Shown: in pieces, positions 12,902 to 24,129 of the stretch | How the letters are laid out: every line of letters begins with the position of its first letter | Numbering within the stretch: the first letter of the stretch is position 1 | Source of the DNA: Nageia nagi | Lineage: Eukaryota > Pinophyta | Length of the DNA: 64,000 nt | Direction of reading: 5' to 3' | Assembly (NCBI GenBank): GCA_050084985.1 | Contig: JBITNC010000001.1 | Span: 68,138,001-68,202,000, forward strand | Translations under genes and position numbers: made by a program | Notes under the pieces: generated by a model | The model's input: the letters and a program-made list of their open reading frames with translations, nothing else | What the model was told of the DNA's origin: nothing | The model's database searches: none

Positions 12902-13920
12902 TCCACTCTTTTCGAATCCATTGAGAAGTTGTATTTTGAAATGACATGTCCAAATAACTTTCCTTGAGCCATTGTTAATATGGATTTCTTCGATTTTAAT
13001 GAGATTTTGAATTCTTAAATATTTTTAAAAATTTTCTTAAAGATGCTTCAATTGGTCCTTCTACATTTTTTAGAAAACTATGATATCATTTATGTAAACT
13101 AAAATTATTTTGTTGATCAACTCACCAAATGCATGGTCCATAGCCATCTGAAAAGTTGCTATAGCATTGGACAAGCTAAAAGGCATATGTTAAAATGTAA
13201 ATGTACCCCACTGCGTGGTGAATGTTTTTATATGGTGATCTTCATCTTTCACCTAGATCTAATTGTATCTATAGAAACCATAAAGAAAGAAAAAGCACTC
13301 TAATCGTGCAACAATATGTAGTATTTGTTCCATAGGAGTAAACGATAATTATCTTTAAGTGGGTCTTTATTAAGATTCTAAAAATCTACACACAGTCTAA
13401 TATCTCCATTCTTCTTCCTAATTGGTACCAAGTTAGCCACCCAAGTAGAATGCTTGATGGGATATATGATCTTAGCCTAAAAGAATTCTTGAATTTTTTA
13501 TTACATTATCACTTCGATTCTAGGGTTCATTGGTCTCTATTTCTACTAGAAAGAGATTACCCCTTCCACTAGCTCTATGGTGTGTTGTATAACATCTTTA
13601 TTAAACACCTTTAAGTCATCGTAGCTCCATGCCATGATATGAACAAAATCTTTCATGATTTTAGCTATCTCTAGCATATCCTCTAGTGTATTCTTGATAC
13701 CAACCTTGAGGAATTTGTTGGGAACTATTTCTAACTCTTTAAAGTTCTTAGGATATGCTAAAATCTTTTCTTGTCTTAACTGATGATCTATGTTAAAGAG
13801 ATTTTCAAATGCAATAAGATCTCTAGGTAAAGTATTATTTTTCAACTGTAGTATATCTTCATCTTTGAAAGATTCAAGCAGTGATTCTTGATTATTTGAA
13901 TATAATAGTTGTGTAGCCAA
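12902..13920 (-). pseudogene. gypsy reverse transcriptase with pre-RT linker, 3' truncated
   Basis: 13920-13546 is an open 124-codon stretch ending MAWSYDDLKVFNKDVIQHTIEL, the conserved pre-RT linker (normally F-A-W-S-Y-E-D-M-P-G). RT proper then reads YPIKHSTWVANLVPIRKKNG, DIRLCVDFRNLNKD, TFTF.HMPFSLSNAIATFQ, and the active site VYINDIIVF, in which the first Asp of Y-x-D-D has become Asn (GAT to AAT). The sequence reaches LFGHVISKYNFSMDSKRVD and stops at 12901, so thumb, connection and the normal downstream RNase H are missing. Non-functional. Confidence 0.85.
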
Positions 13921-13956
13921 GAAAGCATTAATATGTTTATCATCATCAAAAACTTG

Positions 13957-14412
13957 TTAGAAATAGTCATTGTTCGGGACAGAAGGCTTGACAATTAGCT
14001 GAATACCTTTATTCCTTAGCCAATGGTGTGTAGGATCAAACCTTGATCCTTTTTGAGATAAGACATTAGCTTCACAATTTTGATCCCTGGGGACTACAAT
14101 AAAGTTGAGAGCATTGAAACTCTCTAGTAGGTCCCATACTCTATTTCTGTATTTTTTGAGATACTGATAGTTTGTTGAACACTTATGTATCACCTAATTG
14201 ATAACCAACTTTAAGCCATCAAAAATAGTTAAACATTTTATTTTCAACTTATTAGCTTATTTCAAGCCTAAGCATAGGGCTTCATATTCTGCTGCATTAA
14301 TTGTACAACTCTAAGTTAGACAAAAAATGTATTTTTTTGTTTCACCAAAATGGGATCTCAAAATAACACTAGAACCATTCTTAGACTTACCTCCATCAAA
14401 GTGCATTATCCA
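13957..14412 (-). pseudogene. RNase H domain located between protease and RT
   Basis: Frame reads WIMHFDGGKSKNGSSVIL (first catalytic Asp in FDGG), then CTINAAEYEALCLGLK (Glu), then LTIFDGLKLVIN (the third ligand region; usually GDSQLV), then YLKKYRNRVWDLL, and finally VPRDQNCEANVLSQ, where the usual fourth Asp of the ADALS motif is Asn. This is the archaeal-like RNase H type that plant Tat elements carry in addition to the normal gypsy RNase H. Three stop codons interrupt it. It lies directly after the protease and before the RT linker, and both neighbours are on the same strand in the same polarity, so the order does not come from a local inversion. Confidence 0.85.
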
Positions 14413-14599
14413 TAATTCATGTTCCCTTAGTTCCTAAAGACTAAGTGCTGAAAGCTCACTTATATCTTCAAGAATTACATAATTATCCATGCCCTTACTC
14501 TCAATTTGATTGATCATGAGTTCAAAAACTAAATCCATAGAGTCTAATTCCATATCAACATTATTTGTTAACAAGGCCTACTCATTAATCATGTCAACT

Positions 14600-15060
14600 T
14601 AGGGGAGTTTATCAGTGATAAATCCTGTAGCAGGCTCATTGATAACATTAAATATTTTATTCTTGAAAGGAATATAGATATGGTAATAATCCATAGCTAA
14701 GTACCCTCATAATTTGATTGTAAATTCTCTAGATAAGCACAAACCAAACATAGGGGGGAAGGTCTACAACTATGATATCTAAGATGATCAAAATCTTCAG
14801 ACACTTATGAAGCTTCATTGGGATATCTTTAACTACACCAAGGATTTTGACATTTATTCCATCCAACTAGAGGATTCCAAGGGAGTATTTAGTGTAGACA
14901 AGTCTAATGACATCAGATACTTTCTTGAGCATAAATGTCATAGTTTCCCTTAAATCTACAATGCAATTGTGGAAAATATGTCCTTCTAATTCAAGGGTAA
15001 TGTAAAAGGTAGGAGGTCTATTTTTACCTATACTTGGTAATTTTACAACTGTTTCTAGAC
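14600..15060 (-). pseudogene. gypsy aspartic protease region, decayed
   Basis: Contains HNCIVDLRETMTFMLKKV, corresponding to the retropepsin site D-[ST]-G of plant gypsy elements, here DLR, so the Gly of the triad is lost. It is followed by ILDIIVVDLPPMFGLCLSRE and a Lys/Leu stretch matching the conserved IxVxDIPPxYGMLLSR block that closes this region in plant gypsy polyproteins. That block makes the protease assignment firm. The RNase H domain follows directly. Confidence 0.7.
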
Positions 15061-15349
15061 TACAATTCTAGCTATCATCTCCTTTAGTTTGTATCAATAG
15101 TGCTACCTTCAATAGGTCAATCTGTTCAAGTATGTACAAGGCATCAAAGAGTGATACTCTTGATGATATCTTCTTTAATTCATCCATAATATTGTATGAA
15201 GCAATACAAGAAGAACTATCTTTTAGATATTTTCTTTTATAAAATTGAGTTGCTTCTTCTCTTTGGGCCCTGGTCAGAGATGGGAATCTAAATCTTTTGG
15301 CTACTTTCTCTTTTTCTTGAATTTTAGGAGAAGCAACGGGCTGAGTGGT

Positions 15350-16795
15350 TGGTTATTTTTTGAGTACTTACTTTTTTGGTAAAACCTTATTTTTATCCAT
15401 AGATTCACTAATAGGCCTCTTTGATGGTAACTTAGAGTAATAAGTAGATGGCATTTGAGTGGGATTAGTTGGGCAAGATTGTATCTACCTTTGAGGTTGA
15501 AACTATATAATTATAAATCTAGCTTCAACTGCTCTATTAAAGGGTTCTAAAAGAATCATGAGATTAACTTCTAATGCTACTTCATCCACATAGTAATCAA
15601 TATCAACTCCATTATTTGCTACCAATCTTTTTTGGTGTTGGTAGATAGGATAAGAATTCTAGACATGGGGGTCATTACGAGATCAACACTAATCTTGATT
15701 GGGAGGAGGGTTATATGCCTCTAAATATATATAAACTCTATCAATCCTAGGGAGATCTCTTGGTTGTGGTTATTTTTTTTTATCTTTGGTAGGGAAGGGA
15801 TATCTCCTCTATTGTCCTCCATCATCTCTCTGATCATCCCTATGATCATAATAACCTTATCTTTGAGTTGCCCTTTATTCAGCTATCATCTGATTTGAAA
15901 AATTTCTTACTAGGGATTTCAACTCAACAATATTAATTTGATTGGTGTTTTCTTGCTGCAAATTGCTAGTAGGAGCAGGTGCAAGAAGTGCTAATTGTGC
16001 AATAGTAGGCAAAGCAAGATAAGGTTGCAAAGTAGGAAAATCAAGTTGAGGTTACGATTTTGATAGCCGCAATGGTGGTAACTAAGGGGATGGAGTCATA
16101 AATAGAGGAGGGTAAGTTTGTACTAAAGGTTGCATGGAGAATGAGTGTGCAAATATGAGAGGTGCAAATGCTCTAGTAGGAAGCTTTCCTACTAAAATGA
16201 GTGTAACTTCAACTTCTAAAGTAGTATTGTAAATATCCAAAAACTATTATGGTTCAATCATCTGAATCTTAGAGGCTACATATGGAGTGAAAGCTCTAAG
16301 GTAGAATATCAAATCCATAGAAGATTATGGCCTCACAGTTGGAGGCACTCTAGCCCAAGATTTTGCAAATCTAAGGTTAAAGTTAGAAATACTCTCCATA
16401 GGGTATATTTGAATAATAATAAACTATGATAAGATTTAGTAGGGATCACCAACCTCATTAAATTTAATAATGAGGGTTTCTATAAGCTGATCCCATGTAG
16501 AAAGGAAATTTGTTGAAAGTGTTATGTACTAATCCAAAACTTTATTGGAGAGATACATGCCAAGCAATTTGAGCATTACATCTTCATGGACTATGTTGTG
16601 CTACTTGGCCATTTCTGCAACATCTTGACAATGTTTGTAAGCAATCTTTCCATAACCATTCCAAATCTATAAAGCTTTTGCAGATTGTATTGGAATCTCA
16701 TGGGTATTTATGATTTGAAGAACTCCAAAAGCATTCTATTCTAGATATATTAGAGGTACAATAGCTTGTTGAGCCATCTGAACAAGATTAACCAT
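15350..16795 (-). pseudogene. gypsy gag (capsid/nucleocapsid), decayed
   Basis: Start chosen at the ATG at 16795 (MVNLVQMAQQAIVPLIYLE, then a stop). The next 700 bases read a typical retrotransposon capsid region: EDVMLKLLGMYLSNKVLD, FLSTWDQLIETLIIKFNE, and RFAKSWARVPPTVRP with stops between. The Gln/Pro-rich part at 16.15-15.9 kb follows. Downstream (15.65-15.3 kb) is a basic segment rich in Lys/Pro. No intact CCHC knuckle was found. A structural protein of the virus-like particle by family knowledge; here a pseudogene. Confidence 0.65.
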
Positions 16796-17118
16796 ATTCC
16801 TTATTTTAATAGAATGAATAGAATTTAATGTATAAGGACTCAAAATATAAGTAAGGTCTGTAAGAGATTTGGATTTCCTAACTGGGGTTTCTACATATTA
16901 TGAGAACCTTTAATAATAGAAAACTCTTTGGATTTTATAGTTTGGGACCTTGTTCTCATAATGAACAAAACTAAAAGAAGTAGAACCTTAAAGGAATTTT
17001 TTGGTTTTAAACTTTACAAAATAAAGAATGAGATTCATCCGAGCAAATTCCCCATCATGATACGATGATCATGCACAATTCAGTAGAGGGTAGGAGATCA
17101 TCCCACCAAGTGTGCCAA

Positions 17119-18190
17119 AAAGAATTATAGTACTGTTAACTAAGATTATGTAATTGTACATGCACCCATGTATCAAATTCATATATATAATTTTGATGAC
17201 ATGATTTATATTGCTAGAAATCTATATCCAAAAAATGTTGGTTCTTATCAGGATCAGAATGGGAAATGAGAAACCAAATATTGTAGAAAGTAAACTTGCA
17301 AAACTAAAGTAATTATAAGATTCTAAGTTAGTGAGTGCAAACAAGCAAAAGAAAAAATTTGGACTAACATAAGCATTTATTATAGCAAAAGCTAAATTGG
17401 TCGAATGATTTAATTTTGCAGCCACCAAATAGTGCATGACACTTCAAATAATAATAATAATCCTACAAGCGCTTTGCAAATTCAAATTAACTACTAATAA
17501 CTTTTCACAATACACAAAGTGTAAATAAGCATATAACACAACAATTTAAGAACAATGATAAGAAAATCATGGTCAAGAGATCAAGATGCAAATATATTCT
17601 ATTATCATTAATGCAAGTACATAAGGGAAATATATACTATATCTGATCCATTTTATTACAATAGAGGAGATACTTATAGTTTTTTTCTCTACAAAATATC
17701 TTCTAAATAACTCCTAACAAACTTTGACATATAAAATATTTATAACTAACTAACATATCAAATTTGATATCTAATCAAATTTTCAAATCTGATTCTTATT
17801 AACAAATATCTATAATAATCTTTCAGATGTGCTAGCACTCTTCAACTTGTTTAGAACTTGAAACTTTGAATCTAAAAATGAAAAATTACCTTCTTGGAAT
17901 GGAAATGTATTTCATTAGGGTTTTGGCATTATTTACAAGTACTTGCATTTTGATGGACTTGTTGGAATCAAATACTAAACAAAGTGGACTGTTCTAATGG
18001 ACTTCTTCACCCATGCTTAGATCAAGATGATCAAAATTAGATCTTAAAAATTGGAACATTTGAGGTGATTTTTGTGACTGGATTCCTTCTTGGTACATGA
18101 TTGAATCACCTTTGATAGGGCTATAAATGTAGAAAATACCTTGTATGATTTTGCTACTATTTTGACAAAAACTAGTCCTCTCCACTTTGC
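17119..18190 (-). other. Probable LTR of the - strand gypsy element, otherwise non-coding
   Basis: The primer-site-like sequence at 17093-17112 implies that the element's 5' LTR lies immediately to its right on this map. The stretch is AT-rich and has no coding support. I could not define the outer end or find a second copy, because the other end of the element is gone. Confidence 0.35.
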
Positions 18191-18192
18191 TA

Positions 18193-18500
18193 GATCTTTG
18201 CTAAAATCAAATGTTCTACAAAACATGAGAAAATGGCTAAGTACAACACTACAATGATCCCATTGTCATTCCAACAAAGCTCATACATTAGCAAACTTTT
18301 GAACCTTTGCTAAAATTGAATACTATAAGAAATGCTTAAAAATTAGCTAAGTTCATGTAGTAACTGATTCTATCACCATTCTGATGAACTATGTACACAC
18401 AAATACTATCGAAGCTCCATCAAAATCAAATATCATAACAATATCTAAAATTGACTAAATATCATAACAATATCTAAAATTGACTAAGTATAAATTATTC
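18193..18500. repeat. Degenerate tandem repeat, three units of about 110 bp
   Basis: Units start at about 18193, 18301 and 18411. Each begins with a 'g.a.ctttgctaaaat.(c/g)aata' type phrase followed by 'aa..t.gctaa' and 'tgat..cat..ccattct.aac'. The third contains an extra near-perfect 28-bp duplication (18429-18484). Non-coding; a short satellite-like array or part of an LTR. Confidence 0.55.
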
Positions 18501-18639
18501 CAACAATAGTAAAGGATGAAAAAAGGGTATACCCATACAAAACTCTTCTTATAACTCCAAAATATGTATGGATATACAATGAACCCTTTCAATGTATCCA
18601 TTTTATTTACATGTTACAATCATGAAAATCCATAAAAAT

Positions 18640-19660
18640 ATGTCTACAACAACATGTGCATATACTGTGATCATTGTAGTCTATGAAATTATTTCTACAT
18701 CATGCATCTCATCAAAGATTTCTTGGGCCTTGTGTATTCTTTAATATTTTGCATATATATCTATCAAGGTGTTCATAATCAAAACATTATAAAAGGCTAT
18801 TTTAAACTAATATTTTATGGATGTTCATACCTTCTTTGAGAGCTCCCATGGTGGCACATATTGTAAAAATACTACAAAAGTTGAAGAGTTTGGCTTTACA
18901 CTTGACAATTGCATATACTTAAAAGTCTCTAGATCCTTTTAGAAAACATGTTTTATGTATCCTAGGTTCATTGCAGTCCATAAGATTGCATCTTGATGAG
19001 GCATTTTGTCAAACCATTAATATACATTTTAGCATATCCATTTGTGATCATTTTAGTCTATGAAATTATGTTTACATCATGCATCTTGTCAAACAATTCT
19101 CGGACCTTGCATATTCTTCCACATTTTGCATACATATCTATCAGGATGTTGCCAACCAAAATTTTTGATGAAAAGCCATTTTCAACTACTCTTTGATGGA
19201 TATTCATACCTTCCTTAAGATCTCCTATGGTGGCACATTTTGTAAGAATACTGATAAAGGTTGCAGAGTTTAGCTTTACTCTTGACAATTACATGTGCTT
19301 AAAATACTTTGGAACCTTTTAAGAAAACCTATTTTGTGCATATCCTATGATCATTTCAATCAATGAGATTGCATATCAATGATGCATTTTATTAAATAAT
19401 TCATGGGCCCCTTCAATGTATTTATTTTTTGCATATCCTATAATCATTATAGTTTATGAAATTGTATCTACATTATGTATTTCATCAAATAATTTACATG
19501 CTTTCTTTATGCTTCCACATTTTACATACTTGTCTATTAGGGAACTCACAACTATAACATATGACACAAATTTGCTTTTAAAAAGCTTTGATGTATGAAT
19601 GAACCCTATTGTAAATCTTCCAATTTGGTACATGCTTTAAGGATGATGGGAAAGGTGAAT
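18640..19660 (-). pseudogene. Decayed PPR gene on the - strand
   Basis: The clearest part is an uninterrupted 76-codon stretch (19288 to 19058) reading LNSATFISILTKCATIGDL, KEGMNIHQRVVENGF, VGNILIDMYAKCGRICKVRE and LFDKMHDVNIIS. This is the P-L-S repeat series of plant PLS-type PPR proteins ('LPACAKLGALEQGMEIHQ...NALIDMYAKCG...ARELFDKMPERNVVSW'). Matching but stop-ridden units lie on both sides (18.65-19.05 and 19.3-19.65 kb): I can still read GYAKMYINGLTKC, QRRYEHP and MQNIKEYT fragments. Such proteins act in chloroplast or mitochondrial RNA editing. No start, E/E+ or DYW domain remains, so this is a relic. Confidence 0.8.
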
Positions 19661-22247
19661 TGATCTCTTTACTATGTAGATACCTAAAAATCACCATTCA
19701 TCTATTTTAGGTGATTCATGACATTTTGATCCTTGTTCATAGTTCATTTTGATCACATCAACCTCCTGTAATGCTTCAACATTATTTGTTTGGTAATTTT
19801 TGGTAACTTAATCCTTCATTTTTTCACCCTTGTTGCTAATTGGCCCATCGATTAGAAGGATTAATCAACTAGTGGATTGGTTAGGATGAAACCCTAACCA
19901 TTCCATTAGCTAACTCTGTATAAAAAAAATTCAAAAATAGAATTCCTCTTGATTCCATGGATAACATGCATCATTGCATGGAATAGAGCATGCTCATGAA
20001 CCCATTCAACCAAATTCATTGCCTATCACATCCACACTACATTTTGAACTCCTCTAATCACTCCCAAGCACACAAGAACTCTATTTTGTATCTCCATCTA
20101 GCAAGGGAATGTGGGTGTAGTCATGAATGTGGTTTTTATGGTATTAATGCTTATTTTAAGGGTTTTTGTAGGTTTAAGAGCATATCTAAGGGTGTTAAAC
20201 CAAGTATCCTTTTGGTTTATTTCTAACACACTTGTGCATGGTTGCATCTTAATTTTTTTTAGCTTGGATCTTAGATCTAGGTTAGAGTAGGTTTTATTTT
20301 GCTTAGATCATTAGTTAGATCAGTTTTATTTTATTTTAGCTTGCATTGTAGGCATTGATTTGATTTTGGGTGCCTTATTGATTCAAGGCTTGGAGGATTA
20401 CAAGCAAACTAATCATATCTTGCTAGATCCTAGGGTCTTAAGGACCTAAGATTTCAAAGCCTCCTTAGATATTTTATCTTTTGCAAGTTATTTGGAATTT
20501 GGAGTGCACCATATGAAAGGAAAAATCTCTAAGATTTGACTTAATTTTATCATATCTTAATCCTATCACATCTAATTCAAGAAACATTTTAGTTGTTGGA
20601 ACATGGTGTCCTAAAATACCATTGTATGGTTTTTAGAAGCTCACAAAATGGCGATCATGGTGGGAGCTCCCTTTATCAAAGATTTGTAAAAATGAAGGAG
20701 TTATACATCCCTTTTTCTTATTTTTATGTGTTGATTTTGACTCATTCTTCCTATTTTTTTTGTACTTTTATACTAATTTAGGTTGATTCTTTTAGGGAAT
20801 GTTCCTGACTCATCCACGAAGAAACCCTACAAATTTGGAACCACAAAAATCAACATAACTCTAATCAACTCATTGTAGATAGGTTGATAGATCCTAACTA
20901 GCTGTTAGCAGATCGGTTACCTTTGGATCAAACAAATTTGACTAGTCCTTAGTAGACTAGTTACCCTTTAGCTAACCATCAATAGACCAGTTAGATCTAG
21001 CAAACTCTCTTCTACCTGGTTACCTTTGCATCAAATGAATTTGATCAATCCTTAGCAGATCAATTACCCTTTAGTTGGCCATCAATAGATCAATTACATC
21101 TATTTGGCTCTCTTCTAATCGATTACTATTCCTGAATAGGTCTGGGTAGGATCGATTAGCATGTTTTAGATTTTTGAGCTAGTTTAGGTCATTTTTAGCA
21201 AGTGTCATAGTTTTTTGGACATGTAACTAGGTGACAGTTGTTCTCTATCAACATTTAAATTTCTAGGTTGTACTTATTTTTGCATTTTTAAGCTATATTT
21301 TTTTAAAAACATTAGGTATCATTGTAACCAGTTGGTCAATTGATTTACCGATCCATCGGTTGGTATTGCTAGTCAATCTACACCATATTAGCTAGGATTA
21401 GAGTGTATAAAATAGGTATTTGACCTCATGGGAGCTTGAAGCAAGAATTCCATAGGATAATATACCTCTTTTGTCATGCCTTAGACTAGATTTTGCATGT
21501 TGAGTACATCCTAGGATTGTTATTTGGTTATTTTTGCTTTGCCAAAAAAATCTAAAAAGGGAAAAAAAAGTTTTCTTGCATTAGTTAAAGTATTATCATC
21601 CTTGGGTGGGAGTGCTTTTATTTTTGAAATCACCCTTTTTGTTTGGAAAGGAAAATATTGAAGGGATTAATTACATTGCATCATCATGTGGGATGGCATC
21701 ATCATATTTGCTTTATCACACTTGCATTAAAGTCCATCATAAACCTAGTGAGTGCCTAGGGCACATGGACTTCATGACCAAGGCCTAACCCATACTTGGA
21801 TTTCATCACCAAGGTTGGATCCCCCCTCTATTTGGTGAGTAGCAAATAGAGGTACTTGAGTACCCTTGCAAAATGATTCACACCCCTAGAGATTGAGCCT
21901 TTACCTAAAAAATGCTTGATTAGAATTATCTCTAGGGAAATTAAAAAAGAGTTAGAATTTACAATCTAAAAATTGATCTCATTAAAAAGATAAATATCCT
22001 AATTGGAAAATAAGTAATTAAAATAATATAATCATCATTGTTATCTTTCACATAATTACTATCTTAAATATAGGAATAATGCCTTGAAGAGATCATTTTA
22101 AGGTTGTGTGATCTAATCTTGCATTCATTAAAGAAGATCCTAACAAGATTCTAGGCTTTGTGTTTATTTGCTTTCACTTATGTGCACTATTGCAACATCT
22201 TATTTCATGTCATGTAGTTTGTTTTGGTTCTTACTTGTGTTTCTAGG
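19661..22247. other. Non-coding, probable 5' LTR/leader region of the 22-39 kb gypsy element
   Basis: No coding sequence supported apart from short chance frames. The location directly 5' of the gypsy gag makes an LTR plus leader likely. I could not match it to the sequence after the 3' polypurine tract (39211 on), so the LTR ends are not defined. It contains a 102-bp direct repeat (separate entry). Confidence 0.35.
20914..21117. repeat. Direct repeat, two units of about 102 bp
   Basis: Units 20914-21014 and 21017-21117 each contain 'ggttacctttg.atcaaa', '.aatttga', 'tccttag.aga', 'ttaccctttag', 'ccatcaataga', and end 'ctctcttcta'. Both are internally composed of short phrases of the type 'gactagttacc/gatcaattac'. 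Similar phrases recur at 56.9-57.1 and 57.63-57.8 kb, so both places may be relics of the same LTR family. Confidence 0.65.
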
Positions 22248-23146
22248 ATGGAAAGTGAACCTCATAATGTGATTGAAACTAGAGCACAATTTAAGGCTAG
22301 GAAAATAAGATCTTCACAATCCAATCCTCCTTCACAACAACATTCACCTCACACATATCATCCACCTTCACTTCATGTCTCCCAACCATTCTATATCCCA
22401 TATTTTTCACACCATGTAGAAGACATCCATGATGACCTTTTACCAAAGAGCATATTTTCTTGAGTGACCCTCATATTCAAGATGTCTTCCATTAGTTTAA
22501 GGCCTCATAATATTTAGGGTCCAATCCTTCATTTTCCCATGTGCTTCATATAGAAAGTCAACCTATGGTAAGTCTACCACCTCATTTGGAAGAGGAGATA
22601 GGGATTTCACAACCTTTGCCTCCTCCTTCCTTCTCTAATTTTATCACTATGGTAACTTCATCCCATCATCCTAGTACATCCACTATTCTTGATCCTTATA
22701 ATTTTATTCACTGTTATGATCACATCTATGACAAACTGCCACCATCCAACATGCCTTCTTCTTCCATTGAACCACCACATGAACCTCCTAATTCTCTTGC
22801 AACCATTTTATTAAGGATGAGAGCCTATAAGGATGAGTTGATAAGAATAAATTAACCTACTTTTGTACTTTCTCCTTAGCCTCATACCCTTGCCAAACAA
22901 ATCCCATCAACCTTACCTCATGCTTCCTTTATCTCTCATATATATCCTTTGGTCTAATCCTCCTACCCACAAGTTGAAACTCCCATTTTGAGACCATCAA
23001 GCGATCCTCATCATGATGATGAAAAGAGAGTTTGCATGTTTGAAGAGTGGTATAAAATCCAAAAGGCCAAATGATCCTTACAATTCATAAACATGAATCA
23101 AGAATAAGAGGTAAGTGTTAACCTTCAAGTTTTTGGGGTTGCAACC
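22248..23146 (+). pseudogene. gypsy gag, N-terminal part (left of nested copia insertion)
   Basis: ATG at 22248 opens MESEPHNVIETRAQFKARKI, followed by a Pro/Ser/His-rich stretch that continues at 22541-22855. Stops separate the open stretches. The sequence runs to 23146, where the young copia element is inserted, and resumes at 31998 after the CAACC duplication. This kind of proline-rich N-terminal gag part, followed by the capsid region at 32.6-33.1 kb, is common in plant Ty3/gypsy elements. I see no signal peptide or zinc knuckle here. Confidence 0.6.
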
Positions 23147-23644
23147 TGAAGGATTTGAACTATAACTAAACAAATCCTCTAGGACCTTAGACTAGGAAAC
23201 TCAAGTTAACACATCTATAATTCTAAGAACATCATTCACACAATATGACACCAATATAATGTGGTTCCTCCCTCCTTGGGAGTACATCCACAACTAGTTC
23301 TCTTATTCTCAAATCTATGTCTCTCTTACAACTATTCTCTAGCTCTCTTCTACACAACCAAGTAGAGTAATCTTACTCAAAACTTAGATATATTTACATG
23401 AGGAGAGGCCCTCTATTTATAGGTTGAGAGCACCTCCCTAACCTTCCTTTAACCCAAGGGTAAGGTTAGGGTTACATTAAATGTACCACCAAACTTCAAC
23501 CTACCAACTAACTCCTTTGGTAAAGTCAAAGTCTACATATTAAAGAATTCTATTAATCACTTAAGGTATCTACATACCTTTAAGTGATTAATTGAATTTA
23601 CAAGGAGTCTAGATATTCACAATATTTCATTACAAATTCTAACA
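23147..23644 (-). repeat. 3' LTR of the young copia element
   Basis: 498 bp, identical on reading to 31495-31992. In element sense it runs TGTTAGAATTTG to CCTTCA. It contains a TATA box (TATAAATAG, 23413-23421) and a 15-bp inverted repeat at 23554-23590. Confidence 0.97.
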
Positions 23645-23654
23645 CTCCCCTTAA
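23645..23654 (-). promoter_or_regulatory. Polypurine tract of the young copia element
   Basis: Element-sense TTAAGGGGAG directly before the 3' LTR; plus-strand DNA synthesis would start here. The relative at 41.7-49.8 kb has a longer purine run (tatgggggag, 49473-49482) in the same place. Confidence 0.9.
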
Positions 23655-24129
23655 TGCAATATTGGGATAGAGCGTAGAAGAGAGAAGAGAGAGAGTAAGA
23701 GAGAGTTCTCCTCCATAGAGATACAAGTGGAGATGAGAACTTTTACATATTTTTGAGAATCTTTTTGAGAACTAGTATGAGACTCACTACATTACCATTT
23801 GACAAAAATGGTTTACAATACAATCATTAACCACAACTGGTTTCACTGTACATAGTAGTCGATCAACTTTAAGCTGACATGTGAGTCTCCATGAGTTTGC
23901 TTTCTCAAGGTGAGTAACCTGCATTTCTAAAGAAGATCCTGCATGCTACAAGCAACTCATGAACAAAATCAGTTAGATGCATCATATATTCAAATAAGAG
24001 AATCAAATAATGCCATCTTATAAATAACTGATCAATGGTGCACTATAAGTCATCACGGAGATGCCAAGCCATTACTCATAGTCACCTGTTGTATATAGAC
24101 ATGTGTTGATTTTAAAAATAGAGCATAAA

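Larger units (their letters stand above)
12902..17118 (-). mobile_element. Ty3/gypsy retrotransposon, order gag-PR-RNaseH-RT, truncated
   Basis: Reading the - strand from 17118 down: a primer-site-like sequence (TTTTTGGCACACTTGGTGGG, about 17093-17112), gag (from 16795), protease (about 15060-14600), an archaeal-type RNase H (about 14412-13957), the pre-RT linker (13920-13560) and RT (13560-12902). RT ends abruptly at an LTR-like TGTAATGACC boundary, so integrase and the 3' LTR are missing. RNase H upstream of RT is not the usual Ty3/gypsy order; the element at 31993-39210 in this window has it downstream. Stops and frameshifts are scattered throughout. Confidence 0.8.

Noticed and set aside
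17994-18226. Two overlapping - strand frames of about 60 codons
   Set aside because: They overlap a degenerate non-coding tandem repeat and match no motif.
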